Assembly: GCA_023053575.1 (NCBI GenBank)
Contig: JAKZAP010000019.1
Coordinates: forward strand, 3,162,001 to 3,226,000
From: Branchinecta lynchi
Lineage: Eukaryota > Arthropoda > Branchiopoda > Anostraca > Branchinectidae
DNA: 64,000 bases
Direction of reading: 5' to 3'
Shown: positions 34,626-45,406 of the stretch, one piece after another
Numbering within the stretch: the first letter of the stretch is position 1
How the letters are laid out: each line of letters starts with the position of its first letter
The notes under the pieces: model-generated
What the model saw: the letters and a program-made list of their open reading frames with translations, nothing else
Told to the model about the DNA's origin: nothing
Database searches by the model: none
Position numbers and translations under genes: made by a program

Positions 34626-34867
34626 ATCGTAGCTGACGTATCCGTTGTAAACATTGTTTGAATAAATGTTTCAAAGTCAGCTTGGGCTCAAAGAATATTT
34701 AAAATGTGATAAACATTTACTGTTACACTCCACGTCTGAGCGCTTGCGCACTTGTTGAGCATTAACGTTAAAGGTCACATTCTTAGAACGACGTCGGGAT
34801 AACCAAAATAATAGTGCTTGTCTGAACAATGAAACAAAACATAAGAAACTAAAAGTCGAAGTTTGAA

Positions 34868-35075
34868 CTAATGCAATCAACCTCAGATATAACTTTTACT
34901 TTTAACAAACTTTCCGATTTTAGCCGGATTCCGGGTGAAGTACTTGTCCGGCAAAAATGGTTTTCATATTCGTATTCAGCATGTCTTCTTACCCCTTAAT
35001 AAACTATCTCATTAGCTTTTAAAAAATATTTGTTTCACCCCTTAATTTGAAACCCCTCCCCCTCCCCTATTGATA
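34868..35075 (+). mobile_element. Family A fragment (copy 4)
   Basis: It carries one 137-bp-type unit with TTTTAGCCGGATTCCGGGTG and TTCAGCATGTCTTCTTACC, followed by the start of the tail (CCCCTTAATTTGAAACCCCT). Head and terminal palindrome are missing. Confidence 0.7.
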
Positions 35076-35303
35076 TCCTGCCATTGATGGAATGGGTTTA
35101 GTGCCAACTTGCCTAGAAAAGAGGCTCCAAAATCATAAATCGTTGCCCAGATCCCAAGAATATTTTCGAGATGGCACATAGTAGCAGTTAGAAATTTGAT
35201 TTTAGCCAGTTATTTGATTTTATCCATGCCACTTGAATATACCGGCAGAAATCACCTTTTAGCCGGTTTTAACCGCTGGTATTTTAGCCACCCGGAAACC
35301 CTG

Positions 35304-35334
35304 GATGTTGCACTTGGCCGATGGGCAAGTGCCA
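35304..35334 (+). repeat. Terminal hairpin of family B copy 5
   Basis: GCACTTGGCCGATGGGCAAGTGC forms the same hairpin as the end of the complete B element (52101-52131). It is the right-hand remainder of the copy split by the hAT-like element. Confidence 0.72.
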
Positions 35335-35944
35335 TAAAACTCGGAACGCCTTGTCAAAACAAACTTTCAGCTTACTGATTGCACATTCAACATAGTTCTT
35401 GAAAATTAGAGGATTGTACAACTGCGTGCAATATCTTTTGGACCAAAGTGTCTTCAATAGATGGTTACAACATTTAAAATTACTGAACAAATGGTTTACA
35501 CGCAGGCAAAAGCCACGGTAGTAGACATACGTATACAAATGTCTCTAGCGTATATCAAATAGCTACCAGAAGTCAATATAAAACAAAAACTGAAGAAAGA
35601 TGTACAACTAAAGTGACGGTGAATAAATAATACCTATCGTATGATCCTGTTTGGGGAGGGGGGGCGGGTTGGCCTTACCAAGGGTTGTTTTCTTTGTCTA
35701 GTATTTGGTCTCAAAATGCAGTAAAATAGTTCAAAGCTCATCAGAGGCTAAACATTCATTTCCAAAATCCAATTCAGCTGATGTCTCATAATTCGCAAAG
35801 GGTCGGCAACCAAAGTCGTCGTCTGACCGTTGAAGCGAACGGTCGCAATCTGGTATCAACTTTAAGTTTAACTGTAATCCTTAACGGGCAAAACGGCGGT
35901 TGACCTTTGACTTCCTGCCAAACACAACGGAATCCAAGCCTAGC
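35335..35944. other. No gene recognised
   Basis: Only short frames are present and no repeat family shared with the rest of the window was noticed. A G-run lies near 35655. Confidence 0.45.
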
Positions 35945-36480
35945 ATCTAGGAATGCCAACCGACTGGAGCGTTGAGCTCTGCTACTCTCCTGTGCTCAGC
36001 TTCTTACAGCAGAGTTTTATTAACGGACTGCAAACTGACGATATTGCGAAGTATGCTACGCTCAAGCGATTGGAGAAGCAAGGAAACTGTTGTGGCAGAA
36101 GATTTACCCTGATGTTCTTGCACCTCGCCGCACTGGACCCAATGCACCCACAAATAGATTGATCGACCTGCTGTCTGCCTTTGAGGATTGTGACGATACG
36201 AGCTCGACTCTCCCACAGTTTGTCATCACGTCACTTGCTGAGGTCCCAAGCGTTCCGGCTAATTCTTTCTCTATCCTGTCTGCCAACATGACGTCTTGCC
36301 TGAATGAAATCAAGTTCATCAAAGAAGCTATCAGTGCCAACTTCAACCAGGATCGTTCCACGGTATGTAATGGTTGTCCTGGGGGTCAGAAAGCCAAACT
36401 TTTACCCAAAGCAAGCGAACTTACGCCCAAGTTGTTAAGGTTGTATTGGACAATGTGCCAGCTCATCTTTCAGACCCATT
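35945..36480 (+). pseudogene. LINE ORF1-like region, broken
   Basis: Three frames must be joined to follow the protein: one with NGLQTDDIAKYATLKRLEKQ, one with PNAPTNRLIDLLSAFEDC and NEIKFIKEAISANF, and one with TYAQVVKVVLDNVPAHLSDP. Two frameshifts therefore separate them. Position upstream of a LINE reverse-transcriptase fragment (37065) suggests the nucleic-acid-binding first protein of that LINE. A family D fragment separates the two. The family assignment is inferred from context, not from a diagnostic motif. Confidence 0.45.
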
Positions 36481-36489
36481 GGCAAGGAA

Positions 36490-36995
36490 AGGTCATCTCG
36501 ATGCAATGCAAGGGGCTTGTAACTTTTGCTAGTTGGTGTACCTATTAATCCTATTATGTGTTGGTGTCTTTGAACCGAAAACAACTATCACGGAAAGATA
36601 GTCTTGTAAGTAGGAATCGATTTTCAGAAGGGGTTCATAAGCGGCTAGAAACTAGCGCGAATTGTTGCATATTTTATTTGATCTCTTTAAATCTGAGGGT
36701 AAGAAAATTATTCATATTAGTCACGATTACACCATAATCATCTTCGGCGATGAGGGGCTTCCGACTTTTCCTAGTATGTGTACCTATTTTGACTCCAGTG
36801 TTTTTGATGATAAGAAAATTTGGTTCCTGTCGCCAGGGATAACCATGTGAAAAAAAATATTCTTCATGGATTGGAACATACCATTTAGAAAACATCGATG
36901 GGTTGAAAAATTCAGCATTTAACCGTTAGCGAAGCCGAAAAAAAGGTTGCTGCAACACTTCACGTTGCCCAGGCAAAGTAGGTCTAGTATTAGCC
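36490..36995 (+). repeat. Family D fragment inside the LINE
   Basis: TTGCTAGTTGGTGTACCTAT, GTAAGTAGGAATCGAT and the end GGTTGCTGCAACACTTCACG match family D, in the same order as at 18422-19983 but with internal deletions. It lies between the two parts of the LINE. Confidence 0.7.
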
Positions 36996-37064
36996 TTAAG
37001 ATCGTAGTACTCCAAATGCAAGCTGGTAGTCAAATGGCAAGACAGGCTCAGTGACCCTATTACA

Positions 37065-37790
37065 GTGAAAAAAGGAGTTCCACGCAGGGTCCTATCGCCA
37101 CAGATTTTTAAATGTGCGATTGCTCAGTGCCTAAGAAAGCTTACGCTGACTTTTAACTTCCGTGGGATTGATGTTAGCTACCTGGCCTATGCCGACGACG
37201 TCCTCCTTATCAGCCGATCCAGGAAGGGCCTTGAAACAAACGTTGCTAGAAAGAACCAATCCCTTGCAAGATTGGCCTATCAGTCAACGCCAGTAAATGT
37301 CAGTATGTTTGTTTCAACGCTCCTGCTACTCCTTGGAAACCCTGTCTGAATGTTGGAGGCAATGTTCTCGTAACTGAGGAAAAAATTCGATGGCTAGGGA
37401 TTACAAATGGGCAAACTATGCGAAAGGTTTGCGAGGAAGCGGTCAAATCAGCCGCTAAAGGAATTAGATTTGGTTACTGCAAAATTGTGCCGAACCGTTC
37501 CAGGTAAAGCAGACCTGGGCTTGGGAAGTTATATACTGCCTTTTGGGCACCGTTATGTTAACTTCCTGGCTGGATTACATTCTATACTCAAAAGAAAGGA
37601 CATTCGCCGCACACGCTCGACTTACTTCAGATATCTGAGATTTCTTCTCTACTTACCACGGCGCACGAGGAACCGCTACCTGATCCGCCGTTTGCTGATT
37701 TCCGACCCACTGTTGACGCTCGAAGCCCTGTGTGTTCTCAGATTGGAAACTTACCTGTCCACGATCCCATCAATGTGATTCAAATTAGTG
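37065..37790 (+). pseudogene. LINE reverse transcriptase, C-terminal half, frameshifted
   Basis: The frame 37065-37349 contains a degraded GVPRRVLSPQ motif and the catalytic YADDVLLISRS box with the GLETN motif after it. At least three frameshifts later, WLGITNGQ, KIVPNRSR and RFLLYLPRRTRNR continue the same protein. The paralogue at 55150 has the same order, confirming the reading. The endonuclease and fingers are absent. It would reverse-transcribe LINE RNA at nicked target DNA if intact; here it is dead. The 3' part runs to about 37880, ending in ATTC repeats. Confidence 0.8.
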
Positions 37791-38173
37791 AAAATATTTT
37801 TGAGTGTTTTGTGATTATTATATATTTCTTTGTTCTTTTTACTGCACTTTCGCCCTTGGGCAGTGCGTCATAAATCCTTCATTCATTCAAAGCCTCTCGG
37901 ATCTTCATCAGAAAAATAGCCAGCGAAAGCCATATTCGACCTCCATAGGTCACTAAGATCGACTGCCCCCACGTTCACTTCACACCCCACTTCTACAATG
38001 AATGGCCTGTCCGTCTTAATTCGTTTTAAATGTTTTGGGTGAGAGAACACGGGACCGAATGGCTTAGTTGTCCATATGTTCCATATCCATACGTTGTAAT
38101 ATCCAACGAAAGGAATTTTAGGTCTACCAAATCACTCGGAAGGTTCATCCGGAGAATGAATAAATTTCGTGCA

Positions 38174-38202
38174 ATAAATCAATCAATCAATCAATGTATT
38201 TA
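38174..38202. repeat. CAAT microsatellite
   Basis: Five to six CAAT/AATC units occur here, and a similar tract lies at 58024-58050. It may mark the 3' end of the minus-strand LINE at 38651, because LINE tails often end in such repeats. Confidence 0.6.
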
Positions 38203-38309
38203 ATTCTTGATATTACAAATCACATATTCATAAATAAATTAATATGTGATTTGATCTGGAATAAATCCATCCATCTATCTATGACGTCTCTACATGATTT
38301 AGGGCTTGT

Positions 38310-38585
38310 TTAGTGTGCTACACTGTCAGAAGTTTCATAATAGATAACATAAGGATGCGCAGTTTCAAGAGATAAGACTTGGGATGTAATCTGTTGTGAT
38401 TTGAAAATGCTTAGCATAACAAGCATTGCCAGGAAAAGCCAAAAACAAACACCGAAAAAGCATCTGCTGTCTTTTACGATATCATGACGACTAACAAAAA
38501 AGTCAGCAGATGCTTTCTCGGCTTTTTTGCTCTTGCCGTCAATCCTTGTTGTTTGCATCTTCAAATCCCCATAGCTCCACTCCAT
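38310..38585 (-). CDS. Possible small single-pass membrane protein, unrecognised
   Basis: A 91-residue frame begins MEWSYGDLKMQTTRIDG, has a Lys-rich stretch, then one hydrophobic segment (FFGVCFWLFLAMLVMLSIF, about residues 43-61), then a short polar tail. The layout suits a type II membrane protein or the first exon of one, such as a Golgi enzyme. However, the coding region includes an 18-bp inverted repeat (CCGAAAAAGCATCTGCTG at about 38453 and its mirror at about 38503), and no homologue is recognised. The frame could be chance. Confidence 0.25.
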   Translation of the reverse strand: MEWSYGDLKMQTTRIDGKSKKAEKASADFFVSRHDIVKDSRCFFGVCFWLFLAMLVMLSIFKSQQITSQVLSLETAHPYVIYYETSDSVAH

Positions 38586-38650
38586 AACGGATCATTGGCA
38601 TTATTTTTTATTTAAAAATGTGTTTATGAATTCTTAATTTTTTTAATCCA

Positions 38651-39735
38651 TCAGATTAGCATTTCTAATATGGCTGACGACGCCGCTTTTCCCCTTCTTC
38701 CCATTTCTTTAACATGTGAGTTCCAACTTCCGTTTGAATCTAAAACAAATCCCAAATATTTAAAACTAGTACTTTTACTCAATTCTTCATTTTTATAATA
38801 AAAATTTTCTTTTAACTGCCCTTTAATTTTCCTCCGCGTCAAAATTACTACCTCAGTTTTCTTTGGATTCAGCACCAACTTTTTCATTTCCAGGTATTCC
38901 TCAATTAAATTCAGTAATATTTGGAGCTCTGACGCACTTTTGGCAAGTAGTGCCGTGTCGTCGGCGAATAGCAGTACTGAGAACCTGATACCACCAAGCA
39001 TCACTGTCGGGGCCGACTTTTCTTCCAAGAACTCTACTATATCGTTAATAAATATGCCAAATAGCCTAGGTGATAATGCACTTCCCTGTCTCACTCCTAT
39101 TCTTGATGTAAATAATTTCGACAGCCCTGTTCCAGCTAACTTTACAACACCCTTATTAGCTACATACATACTAACTAACAATCTAACAAAACACATTGGA
39201 AGGCCAATTTTTATCAATTCCTCACCCAATAGGATACGGTCGACACTATCGAACGCCTTTTGCAAATCTAAGAATGCCACATATAGTTTGTGACTTCCTG
39301 TTCCATATTTCTCTATTAACACTCTTAAAATGAAAACTCTATCACTTGTATTATACCCTGTCCGAAACCCCCCTTGTTCTTCCCTAATCACCTTATTCGA
39401 TTCTAACCAATTACCTAGTCTAACATCTAGCACCTTTTCTAGTATCTTACTTACTGATGCAACTAGGGATATGGGTCTGTAATTATCGTGAATTTTTGGG
39501 TCACCCTTTTTTTTAAATGTTTTTTTAATACCATTGCCGTTTTCCAAAGATCAAGCCAAACCATTGATAACAAATTTGTATTATATACCAATAATAGTAT
39601 TGGGATTAGTGTTGCTCGAAATTTCTTATAAACAATTGCAGGACTCCGTCTATACCTGGGGCTAATCCACCTTGCATTTTCTTAAGTTCTCTTCTATTTC
39701 TTCTGTCGGGTTACGCATCGAAAATAGCGAAGCAA
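38651..39735 (-). pseudogene. LINE reverse transcriptase, 5'-truncated
   Basis: The main frame (39547-38651, 298 residues) has the ordered reverse-transcriptase blocks: NYRPISLVASVSKILEKVL, EEQGGFRTGYNTSD, FLDLQKAFDSVD, VRQGSALSPRLFGIFINDI, LLFADDTALLA and FKYLGF. The catalytic aspartates in FADD are intact. Upstream, LRKMQGGLAPGIDGV and LLVYNTNLLSMVWLDLWKTAMV lie in other frames, so there are frameshifts near 39640 and 39545. The endonuclease and first ORF are missing. The FADD and NYRPISL blocks differ clearly from the YADD LINE at 37 kb, so this is a different clade, perhaps Jockey- or CR1-like. Confidence 0.85.
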
Positions 39736-39920
39736 AACAGGTGTGAAAATTACTGAGTGGTAGTTAGGGGGGTAGAATATATTAAATTGGGGTTTCTGAA
39801 TTCAGGAATGGCTGGAGTGATTACGGAAGTAGGTGGTATTAGCCTCATAGGTAGGACGGGTCCTTTAAGACGTTCAAGTTGCGCAGGCCCGCAGCGATCA
39901 TAGAACGAAGCTGGTACGCA

Positions 39921-40120
39921 CGAGGGGTTGTCCACTCTCCGATTCCACTGTACAGCAATTGCCCGGTGCCTCGGTGCCCGTTCGGAGCCGGCACCGTGCT
40001 AGAACATTAAAATGAGCACGTTTAGAAGCGTTTGAAAGATGAGTCGCCTAATTCAACGATGATTTCGGTCGGTGCCGGCAAAGGTTGTACAGCAGGCGCC
40101 GATGAGTGGGTAATCCCTCG
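39921..40120. mobile_element. 200-bp MITE, CGAGGGGTTG ends
   Basis: The ends CGAGGGGTTGTCCACTC and CGAGGGATTACCCACTC (inverted) match the perfect ends of the 24334 MITE. Flanking GTACGCA and GTAAGCA could be a target duplication of 7-8 bp with one mismatch. Confidence 0.7.
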
Positions 40121-40847
40121 GTAAGCAGTCCTGTTGTTGTCCAGACAAGAAAGCGGGAACTACCCTCTATACCCCTATAAGGCACTCATTGGCGAGCGTT
40201 GTCCTTCTTTTCTGAAGAGCACGGGGCTATTACTAATAATATGAACTTTTGCGACACGCACTGCTTTCGTCAATACTCCTTTGAAAGAAAGAACTTCCTT
40301 ATCTAATTTTCAAAGCTTTAGTTGACTTACATTTCCAGTGGTCTAAGAGCTTACGTTCTTGTTTGCAGTGCTAGCACTCTAAAGCTGCTTCAGAGATATA
40401 ACGAGGTTAATAAACTCTATAGAAAATCTCAGAAACCTTCGTGATAAAATGGTAATCGATTTCCGTTACGCACTATCCTAAAAGGAAAATATTTCAAGCT
40501 GGTAAATGCGTCATAATTTTGAAAAGGCTTAAATAATTCCCTGCTATTACCGGAAAACAGCATTCTTATTTCTCCAACCAAAGCCGACTGCGAATCATTT
40601 TCGATGGTGCTAAACAGAAAAGTATCTTTATTTATTTAAAAAACTGAATCGACGGTCAACAAGGGACATATATATCTACAAAAAAATTAATAAAATAGCT
40701 GAGATTTATTCTAACGATATTTCACATAGTTGGGATACCTCACATCCCTTCCTCATGCAGAAAGAAGTGTCTATCTGTCCAAAGACCAATCGGTGTGTCT
40801 AAGCATAGGACTGTCAGCTCTAATGAACTCATGAAGGGCTTTCTCTT
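40121..40847. other. No gene recognised
   Basis: The stretch CCGACTGCGAATCATTTTCG near 40585 resembles part of the foldback arm (about 11310), suggesting an old repeat relic. Nothing coding is supported. Confidence 0.4.
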
Positions 40848-41735
40848 TTTATGGCACTTGCAGCTTCGCCAAGTAACATATACCGATCAATTTTCGGTCG
40901 GTCTGTTAGTCCCTCTGTCGGTCCACAGTTATCGAGTTAGGATATTTTCAGAAGTGCTAGGACGATGAAACTTGGCATTTGGCAAGCATATGAAGCCAAA
41001 CAAACTAACTTGGAAATAGTCAGTTCCCCGATCCGACCACTGTGGGGGGAGTGGAGGGAGGGGGAATCCGTAATCTTGAGGTATGGCTAACTCTGGAATG
41101 GGTGATCAGATCTTAATGAAACTTGATTTTTGAAAAGACCTCGTGTCCCAAGTGGCCTATTTCGAGTCCGGACCAGATTCGATGATTTAGGGGGGGGGGA
41201 CGGAAATCTTGCAACACACTTAGAGTGGAGCTATTGGGATGAAACTTGATGGGAATAACAAGCATAAACCCTAGATACATCAGTGACAAAACCGTACCGG
41301 ATTCGGGCACTGTGTGGGGAGTTAGAGGGGGGGAGGGTCCGGAATTCCAACTTGGCTTGAACATTAGAGACCTGACAAGATTGGCTTAAAAATACTCAGT
41401 TAACCGATCCGACCATCGTGGGGGAGTGGAGGGAAGGGAAACCTGAATCTTGAGGTATGGTATAACTTTCGAACGGGTGATCGGATCTTAATGAAACTTG
41501 ATATTTGGAAAGACCTCGTGTCTCAAATATCTCACTTCAAGTCCGGATTGGATCCGATGAATGTGGGGGGGGGGGAGGGTAGAGGGAAGAACTGGAAATC
41601 TTGTGACACGCTTAATAGAACGATCGGGATGAAACTGGTGGGAAGAACAAGCGCAAGCCCTAATACATCAGTGACAGAACCTGACCGGATTCCGGGCCCT
41701 GTGAGTGGAGTTGGAGGGGGGGGGGGCTGAAGATT
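40848..41735 (-). mobile_element. Family B dispersed repeat (copy 2, head missing)
   Basis: A decayed terminal hairpin (TATGGCACTTGCAGCTTCGC) is followed on the plus strand by a GGTCGGTCTG-type tract and satellite sequence in two ~374-bp repeats (GATCCGACCA at 41033 and 41407). G-runs of 8-10 occur. The head sequence is absent at the right end. Confidence 0.7.
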
Positions 41736-42077
41736 GCCTGAGCAATCGTCATTTCCTGGATATGAACATCCCTTGAAGTACTCATCTTAACCACAAAATA
41801 CAAAAAAACACTTTTAGGCTAATTATACGTTTTCATGATCTCCATGAGTCCATGGTCATTTTTGCCTTAAAGGTTTTGCATAGAAAGTAGTCTAGCTTCT
41901 TTAAAGTTCACATCTTAGTCGAAAAAGTAAAAACAAAACTTTTTACCGAACCATGTATTTTCATGATCCCCAAGGGCCCTTGGTCCTTTTTTTAAACTCT
42001 TAAAGTAGATGAGCCTATCATCCTTTTTGCTTTAAGGTTGTTTTTTTTTACAGATGAATTTCTAGCATCCTTATAGT

Positions 42078-45054
42078 ATAGGGTCATTCCAGCGAAATAA
42101 AGCCAGGCAAAAAAAGTGATTTCTCAGATTTTGACGAAAATTTCTCAGAATGATCTACCAGGGTCCAGGACCTTCCCCAAATTTTTTTTTGGCGAAAAAA
42201 AATTTGTTCGGATCAATTTTTGAAATTTTCGGCCAAATATTCCATTGTTGATGGTCGAAAAAGTCAATATTTTCAAAAAAAAATCGACAAAAATCAGGAA
42301 AATTAAACACGACCTTGACATTTTTTGAGCTTCTTACATACCTTTAGGACTTTAAATCTTGAGATGTTCAAATATGTAGGTTCTTTTAACGGTAATTTTG
42401 GCAAGATAAGGTAAAAATGTGGGTCTTGGTAGATCCACTCCAGAAGAACCGGCCAGATCTTGAAAATTCTGAGATTCCCCATGGTAGTAGAGTGAAGAAC
42501 GAGCTACATTTCTGCATTAGCACTTTTGTGGCTATCGAGCCACAAATGGTCTTCAATAGCGATGTTAGAAAACTAAAATTCCAATATTTTTATGACAAAA
42601 TGAATTAGCCTCACAACCTAAAGATAAAAATTGAGAAATGAATTTCAGTTTTCAGATCTTACTGTTAGACCACAACCTGCCTGGACCAATTCTTAGCTGT
42701 CCAAGGGCCCAAAATCTTCTCTTTGGCCTACTTTTCGAAGCTTACTACAATGCATGCTTTTGCTCTTTTCACGTGTAAGTTTCGCGAGTGAGGTAAATTA
42801 CTCATATACTTGGTTATACGCAATTCTGAAACGCTAACCCAGTTCCGTTGTCAGTACGTTTTTGTTATCTATAGGCTACAACTATTTAAGAAACTGAAAT
42901 TTTGTATTTGCAACTATGTACAAAGAAATGTAGAACTCGTTAATGTTATGGCGAAGTTACAAGTTTTTCTATCTTCAGTCTATCAGCATCTGTTATGTAC
43001 ACTACTCCGGCAGGCGGCAGCATTCCGCCGAGCTGAAACTAAGAAACTAGAAACTGAGAAACCAGGGTTAGAGCAGCAGTCATTTCTCAGTTTTTAGTGG
43101 AGTGTTCCTTGGAACATTCCACTATTGCGAGCGCTGTAGCAGCTTTTGGCTTTCGGTTTCCGGTTGTCACCGTATTTTGTGGAGCTCATAACTCGTGAAC
43201 CAGTGCAAGTATCAAGTTCAAACTTGGTACACTTGTGGGTATTGGGGCCTAGTTATGCCTTTTGGGGTCCCACCCCCCACCTCAACCCGGTTCAAGGGCA
43301 AATGGGCCCAGATTGCGCAACTTGACCAGAACTGCACAGCAGCTTTCGGCTTTCGATTTTCACCTTATTTTGTGGAGCTCATAACTTGACCAAAACTGGA
43401 CACAGGACGATGAAATTCCTTGTACGTGTAGATCCTAGGGCTGGAAAGTTTCTTTTAGAGTTGCACCTCCCCACTCACTTCGTTCATGATCAACTGGGCC
43501 CAGATTGCCCAGAAGTAAAGTTCGTTACCCGTGACAGGAATCAATAGGTAACAAGTTGAAACTTGGTAAGTTTGTGAGCATTGGGTTCTCTTTTTACTTT
43601 TTGCTGGTCCCAAACTCCACCCCCATTTGGTTCAGGGGCAATTGGGCCCAGATGGCCCATTTTTTGATGTTTTAACTTGGCAATAACTTGAAATAAGGCG
43701 ATGAAATTCCTTTGTGCTTTTGGATCATAGGGGTTGGGGATATATATGTGGAGCTGAACCATTCCCATACTCCCTGTTCATTGGCAAGTGGGCCCAAATT
43801 GCCCATGAACAAAGTTTTTGACCCGTGACTGGAATCAAACTCTAAGCTGGTATACTTGAGGAACAAGAGGTTTAAATACGCATTTTGATGGGTCCCGACC
43901 CCCCCCCCCCCCTCCCGTTCATGGTCAGCTGGGCTCAGATTTTCCATGAGTTAAGTTCGTCTATGACAGGTCTCAAGTCAAACTCCTGTACAGATATATC
44001 TATGGATGAGGATTTTGGTGCAACAGCAATAAATAAGATGACACGTCGTGCTTTAATCTTTAATGAACAGTTGGAAACCGAACTGTTTTGTCATATGATC
44101 GATTATATGCCATTCTTAATGAATTATGACAAAGGGGGTATTAGGCTGCTACGATTTGGTTTACTGCACTTGTTATCAGAGGCGTTACTAGCCAAAATGT
44201 TTGGGAGGGGGCGGGGCTTCCTAATGGAAAAGAGGTATAAAGTTTTGGACTGGCTCAAGCTGTTCGTGCAAGATTCTTCAACATTTCTTTGGATTTATAC
44301 TTGCGGTTTGTTTACATTTTAAGCTTTTAAAGAGGGATGATTACACATTAGGTTATTTCAATACTTGTTTGGTTATTGGGGATGTGAAATGTCTTGGTTC
44401 TAAAGCTGTTTGTATATAAAAAGTGATCAGCATTTTACGTTCACACTCCACGTCTGAGCGCTTGCGCACTTGTTATTTTTAGGATGCGAGACTAATTTAT
44501 TTCGATCGTACTGACAACGGAACAGAGTTAACGTTTCCGAATTGCGTATAACCAAGTATATGATTAATTTACCACCCTCGTGCAAACTTACACGTGAAAA
44601 GAGCAAAAGCATGCATTGTAGTAAGTTTCGAAAAGTAGGCCAAAGAGGAGACTTCGGGCCCTTGGACAGCTAAGAATTGGTCCAGGCAGGTTGTGGTCTA
44701 ACAGTAAGATCTGAAAACAGAAATTCATTTCTCAATTTTTATTTTTGGGTTGTGAGACTAATTCATTTTGTCATAAAAATTGCATATTTAAACATCTCGA
44801 GATTTAAAGTCCTAAAGATATGTAAGAAGCTCTAAAAATTTCAAGGTTGTGTTGAATTTCCTTGATTTTTGTCGAATTTTTTAAAAATATTCACTTTTTC
44901 GACCATCAACAATGGAACATTTGGCCGAAAATTTGTTTCGCCGAAAAAAATCGGGGAAGGTCCTGGACCATGGTAGATCACTCTGAGAAATTTTCGTCAA
45001 AATCTGATAAATCGATTTTTTTTGCCTGGCTTTATTTCGCTGGAATGACCCTAT
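42078..45054. mobile_element. Second foldback element (inverted arms ~0.6-0.8 kb)
   Basis: The left end TATAGGGTCATTCCAGCGAA and the right end TTCGCTGGAATGACCCTATA are perfect inverted copies over about 39 bp. Homology continues along 42078-42862 and 44500-45054, with roughly 200 bp missing from the right arm. Between the arms lie about 220 bp of unrelated sequence and a family F element. A target duplication is not clear, because TATA at each end could be part of the termini or a 4-bp duplication. No coding frame is seen. Confidence 0.75.
43090..44475 (+). mobile_element. Family F dispersed repeat (copy 2)
   Basis: It starts TTTTTAGTGGAGTGTTCC then GGAACATTCCACT, has about 140-bp core units with TGGGCCCAGATTGCCC, and ends CTGAGCGCTTGCGCACTTGTT, matching copy 1 at 32958-34762. 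It lacks the Penelope-like insertion, so it shows that empty site. An extra G-rich stretch near 44180-44215 is specific to this copy. Confidence 0.75.
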
Positions 45055-45180
45055 ACTCAAATAATGTATACAACGGATATGTCAGCTACAATTCTTCATC
45101 AGCGATATTTCGGCCCTTCTTGGCAAGGGTCCTCGTCAGACTTTTTTTCAAAGTCAGCTTGGGCTCAAAGACTATTTGTC
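45055..45180 (-). mobile_element. Penelope-like hammerhead repeat, solo unit
   Basis: On the minus strand it holds CTGACGAGGACCCTTGCC, AAGAAGGGCCGAAATATCGC and the inverted-repeat continuation to GTATACATTATTTGAG, as in the element at 34208. It directly abuts the right end of the second foldback element. Confidence 0.7.
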
Positions 45181-45406
45181 ATTATTGTGCGCATCATCAC
45201 AGCCAAATGAAAACAGTTTTTACTAAACGATACATTAACGGGATTTCCAAGGGCACACGATCTTTCTTATCTCAACTGTTTTGCTTATAAATGATCACAA
45301 CAAACCCTTGAATTTGCAAATTTCTATTTTCATCCTTTAACCCAACCTTGCGAGTGCCATACGAAGTTTTTAGATTTTATAACTAGTGAACTGATGGAAA
45401 AAAATG
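45181..45406. other. No gene recognised
   Basis: A/T-rich sequence without a supported feature. A T-run on the minus strand at 45398-45403 lies four bases past the tRNA-like gene and would serve as its Pol III terminator. Confidence 0.45.

Larger units (their letters stand above)
34208..34699 (+). mobile_element. Penelope-like non-autonomous element with two hammerhead cores
   Basis: It is flanked by a perfect 12-bp duplication, TAAAATGTGATA (34196-34207 and 34700-34711); the uninterrupted F copy 2 supports the empty site. Inside are a left inverted fragment (starting TTTATTCAAACAATG), then two direct units 259 bp apart. Each has a hammerhead-type core and the end phrase GCTTGGGCTCAAAGAATATT. 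Tandem or inverted pseudo-LTRs, hammerhead ribozymes and variable duplications are features of Penelope-like elements. No reverse transcriptase or GIY-YIG region is present. Confidence 0.75.
32958..34762 (+). mobile_element. Family F dispersed repeat (copy 1)
   Basis: It starts TTTTTAGTGGAGTGTTCC followed by GGAACATTCTACT, an inverted repeat at the left end. It contains about 140-bp units with GGGCAAxTGGGCCCAGATT (for example near 33155, 33290, 33440 and 33715) and ends GAGCGCTTGCGCACTTGTT. Copy 2 lies at 43090-44475. A 492-bp Penelope-like element interrupts this copy. Confidence 0.75.
31785..35303. mobile_element. 3.5 kb hAT-like transposon inserted in a B tail
   Basis: The left end is CAGGGTTCCGTTTTTGCCGG and the right end reads CCGGAAACCCTG. 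Both subterminal regions repeat GCCGGCTAAAA-type boxes. The 8-bp flanks GATGTGGC (31777-31784) and GATGTTGC (35304-35311) differ at one base. Joining the flanks rebuilds the B tail up to its hairpin. No transposase frame is visible; the interior is filled with B, F, A and Penelope-like repeats. The CAGGG terminus and 8-bp duplication point to hAT. Confidence 0.78.

Noticed and set aside
43885..44322. 145-codon frame in family F copy 2
   Set aside because: The equivalent region of copy 1 (33820-34130) is frameshifted and carries different stops, so coding is not conserved.
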